Numbered from the stretch's first letter, positions 1-8,095 are shown. The stretch: 9,899 nt of DNA from Sulfurovum sp. (GCA_027083995.1 JALWME010000238.1:1-9899), one strand, 5' to 3'. Notes: generated by a model not told the origin, from the sequence alone. Translations and numbers: made by a program.

Positions 1-388
1 GCGCAATGACTGCTTCTACCTCTTCATCAGTCATGAGGTTTAATAATCCTTCAGTCACTGCAACAGCAGCATGTTCATAGTCACGTCCTGTAGCAAATGC
101 ATTGGGTTGTTGTTCTGGAATGATATAAAGTGCAGGCATAGGTAAATTTGCACGCTGTGTAAGTTTTAATACTATATGATACAGACCAGAGGCTGAGTTG
201 TGGTCTACAGGTATGGCATTATAGTGTTTGAGTACCTGCTGGTCACTGTAGTAGTAGGCATAAAAGTTCATACCAGCAGCTACTAAAAATGCAATAATCA
301 TTCCTGTCTCTCCTGCGATCATACCACCAAACCAAATAAAAAGTAAGGTGAGCCCTATCATAAGAGCATAGGTTTTAAATTGTTCCAT
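1..388 (-). CDS. htpX: HtpX, integral-membrane zinc metalloprotease (M48), N-terminal part
   Basis: Not a closed reading frame here because the gene runs off the left edge. Reading the minus strand from the ATG at 388-386 gives 129 residues, starting [12 protein letters not shown]. HtpX is an inner-membrane protease that removes damaged or misassembled membrane proteins, overlapping in role with FtsH. Two hydrophobic segments lie near residues 8-25 and 29-47. The family signature NAFATGR is at about residues 94-100, followed by a hydrophobic stretch and ...DEEVEAVIA. In the family the next residues are HExxH (zinc ligands and catalytic Glu), so the window ends immediately before the active site, which cannot be checked here. 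The start is supported by AAGGA at 400-396, seven bases upstream. The full gene should be about 280-300 codons. It is divergent from the M15 peptidase gene. Confidence 0.9.
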   Translation of the reverse strand, partial: MEQFKTYALMIGLTLLFIWFGGMIAGETGMIIAFLVAAGMNFYAYYYSDQQVLKHYNAIPVDHNSASGLYHIVLKLTQRANLPMPALYIIPEQQPNAFATGRDYEHAAVAVTEGLLNLMTDEEVEAVIA

Positions 389-409
389 AAGGTATTCCTT
401 TTTATTTTT

Positions 410-415
410 ACTATA
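410..415 (-). promoter_or_regulatory. possible -10 box for htpX
   Basis: Minus-strand TATAGT lies 22 bases before the htpX start and would give a leader of about 15 bases containing the AAGGA ribosome site. No -35 box is visible. Placement is an inference from sequence only. Confidence 0.35.
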
Positions 416-463
416 TGATGTGAATACAAACAGAAGGTTAACACCTATAATAGAGGTAGAAAA

Positions 464-1099
464 ATGAAAATTATTTTAACATTGGTTTTATTGCCATATA
501 TGGTATTTGGAAAATTTGAAGCAAGCATAAACCCCATTAGTAAATACACAAAACAGCGTATGATAGAAGGAAAATCATGGCATAAAGGTTGTCCTGTTGC
601 ACTCAAAGATTTACGTTATATTCGTGTAAAACATCATAATTTTTACCATTCTGAAAAAATGGGAGAGATTATTGTGCATAAAGATGTAGCTAAAGAGGTG
701 GTAGCTATCTTTAGAGAACTGTATGATATGAAGTATCCTATTAGACAAATGCGATTGGTAAGTGATTTTAGAGGTAGTGATTGGCAGTCTATAGAAGCAG
801 ATAACACTTCTGCATTTAATTGTAGAAATGTTTCAACAGGTACAAAGAAGTGGTCTAAGCATGCCTATGGTAAAGCAATAGACATTAATCCTATTGAAAA
901 TCCTTTTGTGAATAAAAAAGGACGTATCGCTCATGCAAAATCCTATAGATATAAAAAACGAAAACATATAAAACATAGATTTGCAGATAAAGCGATGTTA
1001 CTTAAAAGAGATAAAGCTGTGAAGATTTTTGAAAAATATGGATGGAAATGGGGAGGGGACTTTAGCCCCTATAAAGATTATCAGCATTTCTGGCATTAA
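464..1099 (+). CDS. exported M15-family (VanY/L-Ala-D-Glu or D,D-carboxypeptidase-like) peptidase
   Basis: A probable zinc peptidase acting on peptidoglycan peptides in the periplasm. Residues 1-16 ([16 protein letters not shown]) form a short signal peptide. The M15 zinc motif SxHxxGxAxD is at 131-140 ([11 protein letters not shown]133 and D140 as ligands), followed by INPIENPFV. The C-terminal block GWKWGGDF at 193-200 leads into DYQH, where D205 is the likely catalytic acid/base and H208 the third zinc ligand. The exact bond cut (D-Ala-D-Ala or L-Ala-D-Glu) cannot be told from motifs. About 65 residues, rich in Lys, Arg and His, separate the two motif blocks. The protein ends HFWH, whereas relatives normally have HFE plus a few residues; the last three codons lie in a dispersed repeat (see 1088-1136). 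GAGGT at 453-457, six bases before the ATG, supports the start. It is convergent with the qmcA-like gene. Confidence 0.85.
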   Translation: MKIILTLVLLPYMVFGKFEASINPISKYTKQRMIEGKSWHKGCPVALKDLRYIRVKHHNFYHSEKMGEIIVHKDVAKEVVAIFRELYDMKYPIRQMRLVSDFRGSDWQSIEADNTSAFNCRNVSTGTKKWSKHAYGKAIDINPIENPFVNKKGRIAHAKSYRYKKRKHIKHRFADKAMLLKRDKAVKIFEKYGWKWGGDFSPYKDYQHFWH

Positions 1100-1136
1100 A
1101 TACTGATGTCCCTGTTGTTAAGGTGTAATTGGGATA
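1088..1136 (+). repeat. dispersed ~50-base imperfect repeat, copy 1
   Basis: This stretch aligns end to end with 3717-3766. By hand I count 10 substitutions and one single-base gap over about 50 columns, and all but one of the substitutions are transitions. The outer stem TGTCCC (1107-1112) pairs with GGGATA (1131-1136), using one G-T pair. It overlaps the last three codons and stop of the M15 peptidase gene and fills most of the space before the convergent gene. No T-run follows on either strand, so it is not a classical terminator. Function unknown. Confidence 0.7.
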
Positions 1137-1147
1137 TTGTAAAATAA

Positions 1148-2005
1148 TTACTTCTTAAACACATTCCCCAACATACCCTTAATAGCCCCCTGCAAGTCAG
1201 CAGGGTAGATGACAAATTTAGAGTTGTCACTTTTACTTATCTGTTCGAGTGAGTTGATGTATCGGTCACCAAGAAGGAACATCGCAGGAAGTTCCTTGTC
1301 TTGTATGTTTTCGCTTATCATTTTAATGGCTTCGGCAGAAGCATTGGCTAGGGTAATCTGTGCTTTTGCCTCACGTTCTGCTGCGGCTAGTTTGCCGTCT
1401 GCTTCTAAGATGGCAGCATTTTTGTTACCTTCTGCGGTGGTCTCTATGGCACGTCTTTCACGTTCTGCTGCAGCTTGACGTTCCATGGAGTCTTGCATGG
1501 AAGCAGAAGGTGAGATGTCTTGTATCTCTACTGATTTTACTGTCACACCCCAGTCTGCTACATCATCTACGATAGCATCTTTCAGTCTGCTTTTGATAGT
1601 TTCACGGTTTGAGAGGGCTTCATCAAGAGACATTTCTCCCAAGATAGAACGTAGAGTGGTCATGACAAGTTGTTGGATGGCAAGTCTGAAGTTCTCTATA
1701 CCATAGAGTGCGTCTCTGGGATTGGTGACACGAATGAAGGTTACGGCATTGGTGAGGATAACAGCGTTGTCACGGGTGATGACTTCTTGTTGAGGGATAT
1801 CCAAGATGATATCTCTGGTGGAGATTTTTTGGCGTACTGACTCAATGTAAGGTACGATGAGGTTAAGTCCAGGCTGTAGTGTACGAGAAAATTTCCCTAG
1901 TCTTTCTACCACCCATTCTTCGCCTTGTGGTACAATGTTGATACCTTTATAAAGGGTAACGATGACTCCGATGACCAGTATGACTACTATATTTAATGCT
2001 TCCAT
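1148..2005 (-). CDS. qmcA: SPFH/band-7 membrane protein, QmcA/paraslipin type
   Basis: A 285-residue stomatin/prohibitin-like protein of the QmcA (YbbK) branch. One N-terminal membrane segment covers residues 4-19. The band-7 domain follows, with the signature VPQGEEWVVERLGKFSRTL from residue 25 and PGLNLIVPYIE at 45-55. An Ala/Glu-rich helical region at about 165-230 (QAAAERERRAIETTAEG, then KLAAAEREAKAQ) is the usual coiled-coil oligomerisation stalk, followed by a short C-terminal segment. Such proteins form large rings in the inner membrane and influence membrane proteolysis; the molecular activity is not well defined. It is second in an operon, 13 bases after the NfeD-family gene, and the AAGGAAG ribosome site immediately follows that gene's stop codon. 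QmcA-NfeD pairing is common in bacteria (ybbK-ybbJ in E. coli), which supports the assignment. Confidence 0.85.
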   Translation of the reverse strand: MEALNIVVILVIGVIVTLYKGINIVPQGEEWVVERLGKFSRTLQPGLNLIVPYIESVRQKISTRDIILDIPQQEVITRDNAVILTNAVTFIRVTNPRDALYGIENFRLAIQQLVMTTLRSILGEMSLDEALSNRETIKSRLKDAIVDDVADWGVTVKSVEIQDISPSASMQDSMERQAAAERERRAIETTAEGNKNAAILEADGKLAAAEREAKAQITLANASAEAIKMISENIQDKELPAMFLLGDRYINSLEQISKSDNSKFVIYPADLQGAIKGMLGNVFKK

Positions 2006-2018
2006 GTATGACTTCCTT

Positions 2019-2480
2019 TTATATATTTTCTATAGGTTTAACTTCTATAAGTTGACCATTTACCTGCACAATCTGTACACGTGTATCTTTGTCTATATCT
2101 ACTTTTGCTGTAGCATGCCATGAGGTATTGCCCAGTACGGGTGTATCGAAGATGACTTTTCCTCTGGAATGGGGCTGTATATCTTCCATGACTATACCTA
2201 GTGTGTCTAGTCTATAGTTGGATTGTCCACTGTCTGTAAGTGGAGCTTCTCTAAACCATTGAAACCACGCAGCAATAGCAAACAGGGAGAGAATAATCCA
2301 GATAATTAGTTCCGTAGTAAATGAAATCTCTACAGTAACATCGACTAACCCTACAACAATAGCAGCAACACCAAGAGCAAGCATAAAAAAAGTACCCGTA
2401 CTCATCTCAACAATGAGCAGTACAATACCAAAAATTATCCAGTGCCACCAAAGAATAGTCTCATTAAGCATTTCAATCAT
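2019..2480 (-). CDS. NfeD-family short membrane protein (partner of SPFH protein)
   Basis: A 153-residue protein of the short NfeD (YbbJ) type that lacks the ClpP-like protease domain of long NfeD proteins. Hydrophobic segments at about residues 12-48 (probably two helices) and 57-75 form the membrane part. The C-terminal 60-70 residues (TLGIVMEDIQPHSRGKVIF through GQLIEVKPI) match the small OB-fold NfeD C-terminal domain, which faces the cytoplasm. The family works with the neighbouring stomatin-like protein in the membrane; its biochemical role is not established. The start ATG at 2480-2478 has AGGA about seven bases upstream. A second in-frame ATG three codons in (MIEM) is less well placed. 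First gene of a two-gene operon transcribed from the divergent promoter region at 2481-2648. Confidence 0.85.
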   Translation of the reverse strand: MIEMLNETILWWHWIIFGIVLLIVEMSTGTFFMLALGVAAIVVGLVDVTVEISFTTELIIWIILSLFAIAAWFQWFREAPLTDSGQSNYRLDTLGIVMEDIQPHSRGKVIFDTPVLGNTSWHATAKVDIDKDTRVQIVQVNGQLIEVKPIENI

Positions 2481-2508
2481 ATATATTCCTCATATGTAAA
2501 TTAAAATT

Positions 2509-2517
2509 ATTATAGCA
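2509..2517 (-). promoter_or_regulatory. extended -10 promoter of the nfeD-qmcA operon
   Basis: Minus-strand TGCTATAAT, a perfect extended -10 box, predicts a start near 2502 and a leader of about 21 bases that includes the AGGA ribosome site. No -35 box is apparent, which fits Campylobacterota sigma-70 promoters. Confidence 0.65.
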
Positions 2518-2563
2518 TAAAATGTTATTACCACATCAAAGATAAAGAGCATAAGCTATATTT

Positions 2564-2572
2564 TGCTATAAT
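2564..2572 (+). promoter_or_regulatory. extended -10 promoter of ilvC
   Basis: TGCTATAAT, identical to the divergent box at 2517-2509, predicts a start near 2579 and a leader of about 70 bases. The leader holds a small hairpin (ACAAT 2596-2600 with ATTGT 2605-2609) followed by TTCTTT. It is too weak to call an attenuator, and I see no run of Leu/Ile/Val codons suggesting a leader peptide. Confidence 0.65.
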
Positions 2573-2648
2573 CGCGAAAACCAAACGAAGTGGTCACAAT
2601 AGCGATTGTTTCTTTAGTAAAATTATAAAACACGTAAGGATAAAATAG

Positions 2649-3674
<1,026 letters not shown>

Positions 3675-3716
3675 TCTTTTCGTCGATTTGCATCCATCTT
3701 TGAATGATGGGTGTAG

Positions 3717-3766
3717 TTCTGGCACTAAATGCCGATACCCCTGTTGCTTAAAGCATAAGTGGGGTA
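3717..3766 (+). repeat. dispersed ~50-base imperfect repeat, copy 2
   Basis: Second copy of the element at 1088-1136, starting 42 bases after the ilvC stop. It folds as a small hairpin GGCA-CTAAA-TGCC (3721-3733) followed by an outer stem TACCCC (3736-3741) with GGGGTA (3761-3766). Inside that, TGCTT (3745-3749) pairs with AAGCA (3751-3755). Compared with copy 1, one outer-stem pair changes T-A to C-G on both sides and another G-T to A-T, so pairing is kept. Both copies have the same orientation relative to the upstream gene. Confidence 0.7.
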
Positions 3767-3881
3767 CAAGCTATACTTGTAGCCTCCTTTACCCAAACAT
3801 TCAAATTTAGATACAACGCAACAAAAACCTTAGTACACTTAGCTTATTTTTTGCATTTTAATTTTTAATTTTTACTTCTAT

Positions 3882-3890
3882 TGCTATAAT
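3882..3890 (+). promoter_or_regulatory. extended -10 promoter of the deacetylase-transporter operon
   Basis: TGCTATAAT, the third perfect copy of this extended -10 box in the window, predicts a start near 3897 and a leader of about 21 bases before the ATG at 3918. The AT-rich tract upstream resembles the -35 region of Campylobacterota promoters. Confidence 0.6.
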
Positions 3891-3917
3891 AAGTAAAATC
3901 CAATACTCAGTGAATCT

Positions 3918-5045
3918 ATGGCAAACAAATCGAAAAAGTCTAACAGTATCAAACAAAAAACTACAGTTAGAAAAAATACACGTAAAAAGTCAAAAAAACA
4001 CTCTCATACGAAAAAAAATATTTTTATTGTGTTTTCTGTTCTTTTACTTATATCTCTTATCTCTTTTGGGTATTTTTTGGGGAAAAATGACAGGGAAGAG
4101 ATACCTCAAAAAAGTAAAGAATATAGTGAATCGACATATAGTACAAAGGAATTATTGGATGATTTGTCCAAGATAAAAACCAATATGCCCAAAGAAAAAA
4201 ATACAAAGAAGCAAGAAAAAATTGAATATAAAGAGGATTTTAAAGCTCTCAATAATATAGAGACTAAAACATTAGTTGACCAACGAGGCAAGAAGAAAGA
4301 TGATGGAAAAATTCAAGTAGACAAGATGGTTAAAAAAGCTAAGCCAAAGTCTAAAAAGAAACAAAATATCTCTTTGGCTTACCGTGGAAAGAAACCTAGA
4401 CTGGTGATTTTGATAGATGATGTGCATTCAAAAAATCAGCTACATGCTATTCAAAATTTAGGGTTGAAAATCACACCTTCGGTTTTCCCTCCTTATACCT
4501 TATCTCCTAGAAGCCACTTACTGGCACGTCAAGTAAAGCATTCTATGATCCACTTGCCCATGGAGTCAAGTTCAAAACAGTTTAATAAACAAACAAAAAC
4601 ACTGATGACTTCTTTTTCTGATGAACGTATAGTAGATAGAGTGATGGAGTTAAGACGTCTGTTCCCTCATGTAAAGTATGTCAATAACCACACAGGATCA
4701 GTATTTACCTCGAACTATAAGGCGATGAAAAAACTTTATATTGCTTTAAAAATGGAAGGATTTGTATTTGTAGATAGCTTTACAGTAGCCACTTCAAAGG
4801 TAAAAATGATTGCACATGAATTTGGTGATGCATACGTAAGAAGAGATATCTTTATAGATAATATTCACACCATTGCAGCCATACACAAACAACTGAAACT
4901 TGCTGTACAAAAAGCAAAGAAAAATGGCTATGCCATCGCTATAGGACATCCACATAAGGTGACCATGCAGGCTATAAAATCAGCACAAGATATATTTAAA
5001 GATATTGAATTGGTTTATTTAGATGATATTTACAGAAGGAAATAG
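3918..5045 (+). CDS. membrane-anchored divergent polysaccharide deacetylase (YibQ/DUF610 family)
   Basis: A 375-residue protein with three parts. A very Lys-rich cytoplasmic N-terminus (1-33) precedes one membrane helix at about 34-54. A Lys/Glu-rich, probably disordered linker covers about 55-158. The periplasmic domain from about 160 belongs to the divergent polysaccharide deacetylase family, which has a NodB-like barrel fold. Visible motifs are RLVILIDDV (161-169; paired Asp), MIHLPME (210-216), NNHTGS (256-261), VDSFT (285-289) and GHPH (343-346). The His/Asp pattern suggests metal binding, but substrate and activity of this family are not established; an envelope glycan or peptidoglycan is the usual guess. 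The ribosome site is weak. The ATG is chosen because an in-frame domain structure with a single anchor follows and the promoter lies just upstream. The stop is directly followed by the ATG of the transporter gene, so they form an operon. Confidence 0.85.
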   Translation: MANKSKKSNSIKQKTTVRKNTRKKSKKHSHTKKNIFIVFSVLLLISLISFGYFLGKNDREEIPQKSKEYSESTYSTKELLDDLSKIKTNMPKEKNTKKQEKIEYKEDFKALNNIETKTLVDQRGKKKDDGKIQVDKMVKKAKPKSKKKQNISLAYRGKKPRLVILIDDVHSKNQLHAIQNLGLKITPSVFPPYTLSPRSHLLARQVKHSMIHLPMESSSKQFNKQTKTLMTSFSDERIVDRVMELRRLFPHVKYVNNHTGSVFTSNYKAMKKLYIALKMEGFVFVDSFTVATSKVKMIAHEFGDAYVRRDIFIDNIHTIAAIHKQLKLAVQKAKKNGYAIAIGHPHKVTMQAIKSAQDIFKDIELVYLDDIYRRK

Positions 5046-6380
5046 ATGAAGGGTATGGCTATAGCAGTAGGCATAGGTATATTGTTTTTTACTTTGGCAT
5101 TATTTGGCTTTGATATGCAGCATGCAGTACTTCTAGGGTTAGTAGCATTTTTGGTTACATTGTGGACAAATGAAGCTATGCCTTTGGGAGCAGTATCTAT
5201 TTTGCCTATTTTGCTTTTTCCAACTTTTGGTATCCTAGATACTGCATCTGTGACTGCCAATTATTCCAAATCTATTATCTTTTTATTTTTGGGTGGTTTT
5301 ATGCTGGCTATTGCCATAGAGAAGACAGGGTTGCACAAGTACTTCTCTGCTAAATTATTGAGTTTTTTCCCAAAAACAGCTAGAGGTATTATATATGCTT
5401 TGGCTGTTACTTCTGCACTGCTTAGTTCTATCTTGTCAAATACCACAATTACGCTCATGCTCATGCCTATTGCTCTGTTTTTAAGTGAGAATATAAAGTT
5501 AAAGGTACGGTTTTTACTTGCTACTGCGTATGGAGCAAGTGTTGGAGGTATTTTAACACCTATAGGTACAGCACCTAACTTGATACTACTTGGTTTTTTA
5601 GAAGAGCATAAGCTGCCTTCTCTTGCTTTTGGAGAGTGGATGTTTATGATGCTTCCTGTGGTGGGTATTATGTTGCTTATTATCCCATATATACTTTCTA
5701 TGGGTGTAGTCAATGAGTGTGTTGAAGATGTGAGTCATTCTGTACCAGAACTCACTTCTTCACAAAAAAGGCTTTATGGTATTGTGATACTTTTAGCTTC
5801 TATACTTGTAATAAATACCTTTATGAAACAAGCATTAGAAGTAGCCTTAGATGAAAAGTTGGTACTTCTAGGATTTGGACTGCTTATGTTTGTGCCTCGT
5901 ATTGGTTTTTTAGAGTGGGAAGATACACGTGTAATGCCTTATGAAATTATCTTTTTATTTGGTGCTGGGTTTAGTATAGCAGCTGCATTTTCAAGTACAG
6001 GACTTGCTGCAGATATAGCTACAAAACTCTCTTTTATCTCTACGATTCCTCTTTTTTGGATGTTTGTGGTTGTCGCACTTTTTGTCACATTTTCTACAGA
6101 AGTTACTTCCAATACGGCTTTAACTTCCATAGCCATTCCTATCTTCTATGAGTTTGCTAAAGCCATGCCTGAACAAGAAGGTATGATGCTTCTTATGGTA
6201 GCTACTGTAGCTGCCTCTTTTGCTTTTATGCTTCCCATAGCTACACCACCCAATGCCATAGTGATGTCATCACGAGTCATAAGTATTAAGCAGATGGCAT
6301 CTATTGGCTTGAAATTGAATATCATAGGTGTGGTTATCCTTTCAATAGTTGCTTATTTTGTTTGGAAAATACTCCTTTAG
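5046..6380 (+). CDS. SLC13/DASS-type anion:sodium symporter family transporter
   Basis: A 444-residue, highly hydrophobic inner-membrane protein with the two-fold SLC13 (divalent anion/Na+ symporter) architecture. The first half carries SNTTITLMLMPIA at 131-143 and GTAPN at 174-178. The second half carries TSNTALTSIAIPI at 354-366 and ATPPNAIVMSS at 399-409. These paired Ser-Asn-Thr and Thr-x-Pro-Asn motifs line the sodium and carboxylate/sulfate sites in solved family members. About 11 hydrophobic segments are visible, and N-terminal MxxEAMPLG-like residues (41-49) also fit the family. The substrate (dicarboxylate, sulfate or another anion) cannot be assigned from sequence. The start has AGAAGGA five bases upstream, inside the last codons of the preceding gene. 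It is the last gene of its operon, followed at once by a strong terminator. Confidence 0.88.
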   Translation: MKGMAIAVGIGILFFTLALFGFDMQHAVLLGLVAFLVTLWTNEAMPLGAVSILPILLFPTFGILDTASVTANYSKSIIFLFLGGFMLAIAIEKTGLHKYFSAKLLSFFPKTARGIIYALAVTSALLSSILSNTTITLMLMPIALFLSENIKLKVRFLLATAYGASVGGILTPIGTAPNLILLGFLEEHKLPSLAFGEWMFMMLPVVGIMLLIIPYILSMGVVNECVEDVSHSVPELTSSQKRLYGIVILLASILVINTFMKQALEVALDEKLVLLGFGLLMFVPRIGFLEWEDTRVMPYEIIFLFGAGFSIAAAFSSTGLAADIATKLSFISTIPLFWMFVVVALFVTFSTEVTSNTALTSIAIPIFYEFAKAMPEQEGMMLLMVATVAASFAFMLPIATPPNAIVMSSRVISIKQMASIGLKLNIIGVVILSIVAYFVWKILL

Positions 6381-6381
6381 C

Positions 6382-6426
6382 GTGAAAAATATGTCAATAT
6401 GCCATGTTTTTCACATTTTTGTTTTT
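6382..6426 (+). terminator. rho-independent terminator after the transporter gene
   Basis: GTGAAAAATATG (6382-6393) pairs with CATGTTTTTCAC (6403-6414) over 12 positions with one G-T pair, around a nine-base loop. The T-rich run ATTTTTGTTTTTT follows. It begins two bases after the transporter stop codon and separates that operon from dprA. Confidence 0.85.
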
Positions 6427-6430
6427 TATC

Positions 6431-6439
6431 TGTTACACT
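6431..6439 (+). promoter_or_regulatory. possible extended -10 promoter of dprA
   Basis: TGTTACACT fits TGnTAnnnT and lies between the terminator and the dprA ribosome site, predicting a start near 6446. It is only a partial consensus match. dprA needs a promoter here if the upstream terminator is efficient. Confidence 0.35.
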
Positions 6440-6464
6440 AAATAAAAAATACAAAGGTTCTTCT

Positions 6465-7244
6465 ATGAGTAAACAAGTAGTAGAGGCAATAGCCCAGCTG
6501 CAAAGTATGAAAAAGTATCCTAAAGAGCTTTTTTATAAAGGTAATTTAGACCTACTTCATCGTCCCAAAGTCTCTATTGTAGGTACACGCCGTCCCTTGG
6601 CATATACTCGTCAATTTACCTATCTACTTGCTCAGGCATTAGCTGCACGTGGTGTATGCGTGGTATCTGGAGCTGCTATGGGAGTTGATGGTGTGGCACA
6701 TGAAGGTGCAGGGGCAGCCAATACCATTGCAGTAGTTGCCAATGGCTTGGATATTCGTTATCCTTCTATCCATAAAGATATGATACAAAATATAGAAGAG
6801 AAAGGTTTGATGCTGAGCCAATTTAACGATGGTTTTCGGGCAACAGGCTGGAGTTTTGTGGTACGTAATGAAATTGTAGTTGCTTTAGGTGAGATGCTTA
6901 TTGTGACAGAAGCAGATTTACATTCAGGGTCTATGCATTCGGTAGAGTACGCTTTGCAAATGGGTAAAAAGATTTATGTTTTACCTCATAGGCTAGGTGA
7001 GAGTTTAGGTACAAACACACTACTTACACAAGGGAAGGCAGAGGCGATACACGACGTAGAAACTTTTGTTTCATCACACTTTGGAGATGCAGCAAATGAA
7101 AGGATAGAAAAAGATGACTTTTTTTACTTTTGTCAGACATCACCTACATTTGATGCTACTGTAGCTAAGTTTGGTGATAGAGTATATGAAGCAGAACTGG
7201 AAGGTTTAATCAAGATACAGAATGGCACAGTAAGACTGCATTAG
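6465..7244 (+). CDS. dprA: DprA/Smf, DNA-processing protein for natural transformation
   Basis: DprA binds incoming single-stranded DNA in the cytoplasm and loads RecA during natural transformation. The 259-residue product has the Rossmann-like DprA core. SIVGTRRP (37-44) carries the family GTRR motif, SGAAMGVDGVAH is at 68-79, IAVVANGLDIRYP at 88-100, and SGSMHSVEYALQMGKKIYVLPH at about 154-175. A short C-terminal domain (about 205-259, ending EGLIKIQNGTVRLH) looks like the winged-helix/DML1-type tail. No N-terminal SAM domain is present, as in other Campylobacterota. The usual FxxRNRI motif reads FVVRNEI (131-137), with Glu at the second basic position. I chose the ATG at 6465, with AAAGG seven bases upstream. 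An in-frame ATG at 6399 would add 22 residues but lies inside the preceding terminator. The 3' end overlaps the convergent gene by four bases. Confidence 0.92.
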   Translation: MSKQVVEAIAQLQSMKKYPKELFYKGNLDLLHRPKVSIVGTRRPLAYTRQFTYLLAQALAARGVCVVSGAAMGVDGVAHEGAGAANTIAVVANGLDIRYPSIHKDMIQNIEEKGLMLSQFNDGFRATGWSFVVRNEIVVALGEMLIVTEADLHSGSMHSVEYALQMGKKIYVLPHRLGESLGTNTLLTQGKAEAIHDVETFVSSHFGDAANERIEKDDFFYFCQTSPTFDATVAKFGDRVYEAELEGLIKIQNGTVRLH

Positions 7245-8077
7245 TCTTTTTTGATGAGTATTTTAGGATAGGTGGCATTGTGTCTTTGTTCTTTAGATGT
7301 AGGTGTGCCATATGCATTTATTTTTGCAATTTCAACTTTTTCTACTTCTGTTGCGATTTGTGCAAGTGCTTTTGCTTTGGCAACTTCTATTTGTGCCAAG
7401 TAAGAGGAGATGTTAGCAGTTGCTTTGGCTTTTATCGCTTCTATATGTTCTCTACTCTTCTTTGACAGCTTATCTACTGAGTCAGGAAGTGAAGCCTCCA
7501 TAGCAGAACGAGCTCTTTCTATACGTGAGACTGCTCTGGCAACTTCTGTTTGTGCAGTTGCTTTGGCTATCTGTATAGCAGATACATTTTTAGCGATAGT
7601 CAGCGTCTCTTTTGCATGTTTCATCTGTGTAGGCGTTTTTGTTTTACTTATTTCCACTCGACCTGTAGCTTTGACAATATCCTGTGCTGCTTTTGCCTTA
7701 GCCACTTCAACTGAAGCGATGGCATCAGATATTATATTGATAGATTCAGGGTTCATCTTGTCCATGGCTTGCGTGATGAGGCTTAAGGCTTTTGCCTTTG
7801 CTATCTCAACAGTAGCAGTACTCTTGGCTATGACACCTAATGCATGGGTTTCTATAATTTTTGTAGCAGTAGAGCGTTGATATGTCTGTCTATTTTCTCT
7901 GGCACTATTGACACTCTCTATCATAGCATTAAGGGCTGAGATAGTATCTTTTCTTGCATTTTCCACACGCTCAACAGCTTGTAATAATGTATCATTTTGC
8001 TTCTTGGGTGAAGTAGCTTGATTTGCATGTAGGTAGGCAAAGCTTGTAATCAGAAGCGTAATATGTAAAAATTTCAT
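7241..8077 (-). CDS. exported Ala/Lys-rich helical-repeat protein, function unknown
   Basis: I do not recognise this 278-residue protein. Residues 1-18 (MKFLHITLLITSFAYLHA) form a signal peptide, so it is probably periplasmic or outer-surface. The rest is almost entirely predicted helix rich in Ala, Lys, Glu and Ile/Val, with no Cys and few aromatics. A motif close to VEIAKAKA recurs, starting near residues 90, 123, 141, 168, 177, 186, 212, 230 and 248. Most spacings are 9, 18 or 27 residues, matching whole numbers of half or full five-turn helical units. A break with Pro near 108-112 divides the array. An elongated rod or coiled-coil structural role is an inference. The ribosome site AAAGGA lies six bases before the ATG. 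It lies downstream of a terminator that separates it from the TlpA-like gene, so it is probably transcribed alone. It is convergent with dprA, with overlapping stop codons. Confidence 0.75.
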   Translation of the reverse strand: MKFLHITLLITSFAYLHANQATSPKKQNDTLLQAVERVENARKDTISALNAMIESVNSARENRQTYQRSTATKIIETHALGVIAKSTATVEIAKAKALSLITQAMDKMNPESINIISDAIASVEVAKAKAAQDIVKATGRVEISKTKTPTQMKHAKETLTIAKNVSAIQIAKATAQTEVARAVSRIERARSAMEASLPDSVDKLSKKSREHIEAIKAKATANISSYLAQIEVAKAKALAQIATEVEKVEIAKINAYGTPTSKEQRHNATYPKILIKKD

Positions 8078-8095
8078 AGTGATATCCTTTCAAAC

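Larger units (their letters stand above)
3675..3917 (+). other. 243-base intergenic region after ilvC with clustered hairpins
   Basis: No convincing gene. The first part is rich in potential stems. GACGA/TCGTC straddles the ilvC stop (3663-3684). A nine-pair stem with three G-T pairs joins 3690-3698 to 3706-3714. The repeat copy at 3717-3766 contributes two more stems, and TACAAG/CTTGTA pairs at 3765-3781. None is followed directly by a T-run. The second part (about 3785-3880) is AT-rich and unstructured by eye, and leads into the promoter at 3882-3890. A transcript 3'-UTR or small structured RNA is possible. Confidence 0.5.

Noticed and set aside
446..451. TATAAT just before the M15 peptidase gene
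   Set aside because: A start seven bases downstream would fall within the GAGGT ribosome site, leaving a leader of only about six bases. I could not place a better promoter, so none is called.
1107..1136. Repeat copy 1 as a bidirectional terminator between convergent genes
   Set aside because: The stem is only six pairs in this copy with a long interior, and no T-run follows on either strand.
2596..2615. ilvC leader attenuator
   Set aside because: The hairpin is only five pairs with a broken T-run, and there is no leader peptide with branched-chain amino acid codons or recognisable T-box element.
3910..4176. 88-codon GTG-start frame overlapping the deacetylase start
   Set aside because: It is out of frame with the YibQ-family protein, which has a continuous anchor-linker-domain layout. 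The product is low-complexity and the frame ends early.
5261..5713. 150-codon open frame on the minus strand
   Set aside because: It lies wholly within the SLC13 transporter gene, which has clear family motifs in the other strand. The antisense product shows no family features.
6399..6464. Upstream in-frame ATG that would extend DprA by 22 residues
   Set aside because: It lies inside the terminator stem-loop and T-run (6382-6426), has no ribosome site, and the added residues do not resemble DprA. The ATG at 6465 has AAAGG at good spacing.
7410..7880. 156-codon open frame on the plus strand
   Set aside because: It is antisense to the Ala-rich helical-repeat gene. Repeated Ala/Lys/Glu codons avoid stops on the opposite strand; no ribosome site or domain is present.
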